A DNA stretch of 42,552 nucleotides. Origin: an uncultured Lachnospiraceae bacterium. Lineage in GTDB: Bacteria > Bacillota > Clostridia > Lachnospirales > Lachnospiraceae. Shown one piece after another: positions 42,246 to 42,552 of this stretch. A program made the position numbers and the translations under genes. Each line of letters opens with the position of its first letter. Positions within the stretch are counted from its first letter, which is position 1. Below the pieces are notes generated by a model. It saw only the letters and a program-made list of their open reading frames with translations, did not search any database and was not told the origin of the DNA. The stretch covers positions 1-42,552 of the forward strand of contig CADAOZ010000021.1 of NCBI GenBank assembly GCA_902789735.1. The letters are read 5' to 3'.

Positions 42246-42552
42246 TTGAAAGTCAGTGTTTCCAAATCCAAGAATACGACCACTTACTATCTGAGCAAAT
42301 CTGGAAATCAAAGAAAAATGCGGTGACATGGATCCCCTCGACTGGGCAAAGCAGTACGCGGCAAAACGTACCAGGGAAGAGAAATCCGCGCGCCAGGATG
42401 TCATCATCAAATACTCCTCTTCCACATTGGTGGACAGAGGCAGCCGCAGGTCTGTCAATGTCGGCTACCTTTTCCTGCAGGATATCTATTATTCCCTTGG
42501 CCTGGACAAAATATGCGCTGAGGCTGCTGAAAAGCACAGGTTCGAGTATGAT
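42246..42552 (+). pseudogene. IS1634-family transposase, 5' part, with internal deletion and frameshift
   Basis: Reading from TTG 42246 (GGAGG upstream) gives LKVSVSKSKNTTTYYLSKS, the usual start of IS1634-type DDE transposases. At about 42300 the homology moves to another frame: from 42301 CTG GAA ATC gives LEIKEKCGDMDPLDWAKQYA and then, open to the edge, RSVNVGYLFLQDIYYSLGLD. The segment that normally joins them (roughly 20 or more residues by family expectation) is missing and the frame is shifted, so the gene is broken at its N-terminus. The rest lies outside the window. Upstream, GGCTATATAT is repeated and TATAAT occurs near 42220, the presumed transposase promoter. The left inverted repeat was not identified. 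Confidence 0.8.

Noticed and set aside
42198..42537. Two minus-strand frames at the right edge
   Set aside because: The plus strand there encodes recognisable transposase sequence; the minus frames are shadows.

Overview
The window (42.5 kb, moderately high GC) reads as a chromosomal cell-envelope locus of a Gram-positive Firmicute, most likely a member of Clostridia close to Lachnospiraceae. Grounds: strong AGGAGG-type ribosome binding sites, LicD and TagF-like teichoic-acid-type enzymes, LCP and LtaS/MdoB-like proteins, YkuD transpeptidases with cell-wall-binding repeats, a giant isopeptide-domain (Cna-B/FctA-like) adhesin with a C-terminal anchor signal, and an IS1634-like transposase. The assignment rests on gene families, not on a marker gene.

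Layout. (1) 1-5.7 kb, minus strand: three secreted L,D-transpeptidase-type proteins, two of them recent tandem duplicates; the first runs off the left edge. (2) 6.0-11.4 kb, minus: an envelope-polymer operon in the order LtaS/MdoB-like sulfatase-fold transferase, LCP ligase, VanZ-family protein, then a sugar nucleotidyltransferase. (3) 11.7-12.8 kb, plus: a membrane acyltransferase. (4) 13.1-27.9 kb, minus: a Wzx/Wzy-type surface polysaccharide cluster starting with rfbA, then an Alg14/Alg13-like glycosyltransferase pair, a CDP-glycerol-transferase/LicD fusion, a second LicD, an IspD/TarI-like cytidylyltransferase, an NAD-dependent epimerase, a family 2 glycosyltransferase, a polymerase, a flippase and two Wzz/BY-kinase-like proteins. 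(5) 28.5-29.9 kb, plus: a small pilin-like anchored protein and a DUF805 membrane protein. (6) 30.3-41.9 kb, minus: a 3877-residue adhesin. (7) 42.2 kb to the right edge, plus: a broken IS1634-family transposase.

How it fits together: cluster (4) appears to make an undecaprenol-linked repeat unit carrying phospho-alditol or phospho-choline-like groups (IspD/TarI, TagF, LicD). Wzx flips it, Wzy polymerises it, and the two Wzz-like proteins would set chain length. The LCP protein of cluster (2) is the natural candidate to attach such a polymer to peptidoglycan. The acyltransferase may decorate it. The transpeptidases and the adhesin complete the surface.

Most unusual points: a 25-bp near-palindromic repeat family found only in the two intergenic regions that bracket the polysaccharide cluster; a 38-bp tandem array before the polymerase gene whose three clear copies fold into 6-bp hairpins with GNRA-type loops and one G-U covariation; other stop-codon-proximal tandem repeats in the same operon; two adjacent BY-kinase-like proteins that both lack the Walker A lysine and the Walker B aspartate; a TagF-LicD fusion; and an adhesin whose ten ~104-residue domains follow a four-domain higher-order period of 1245-1248 bp.
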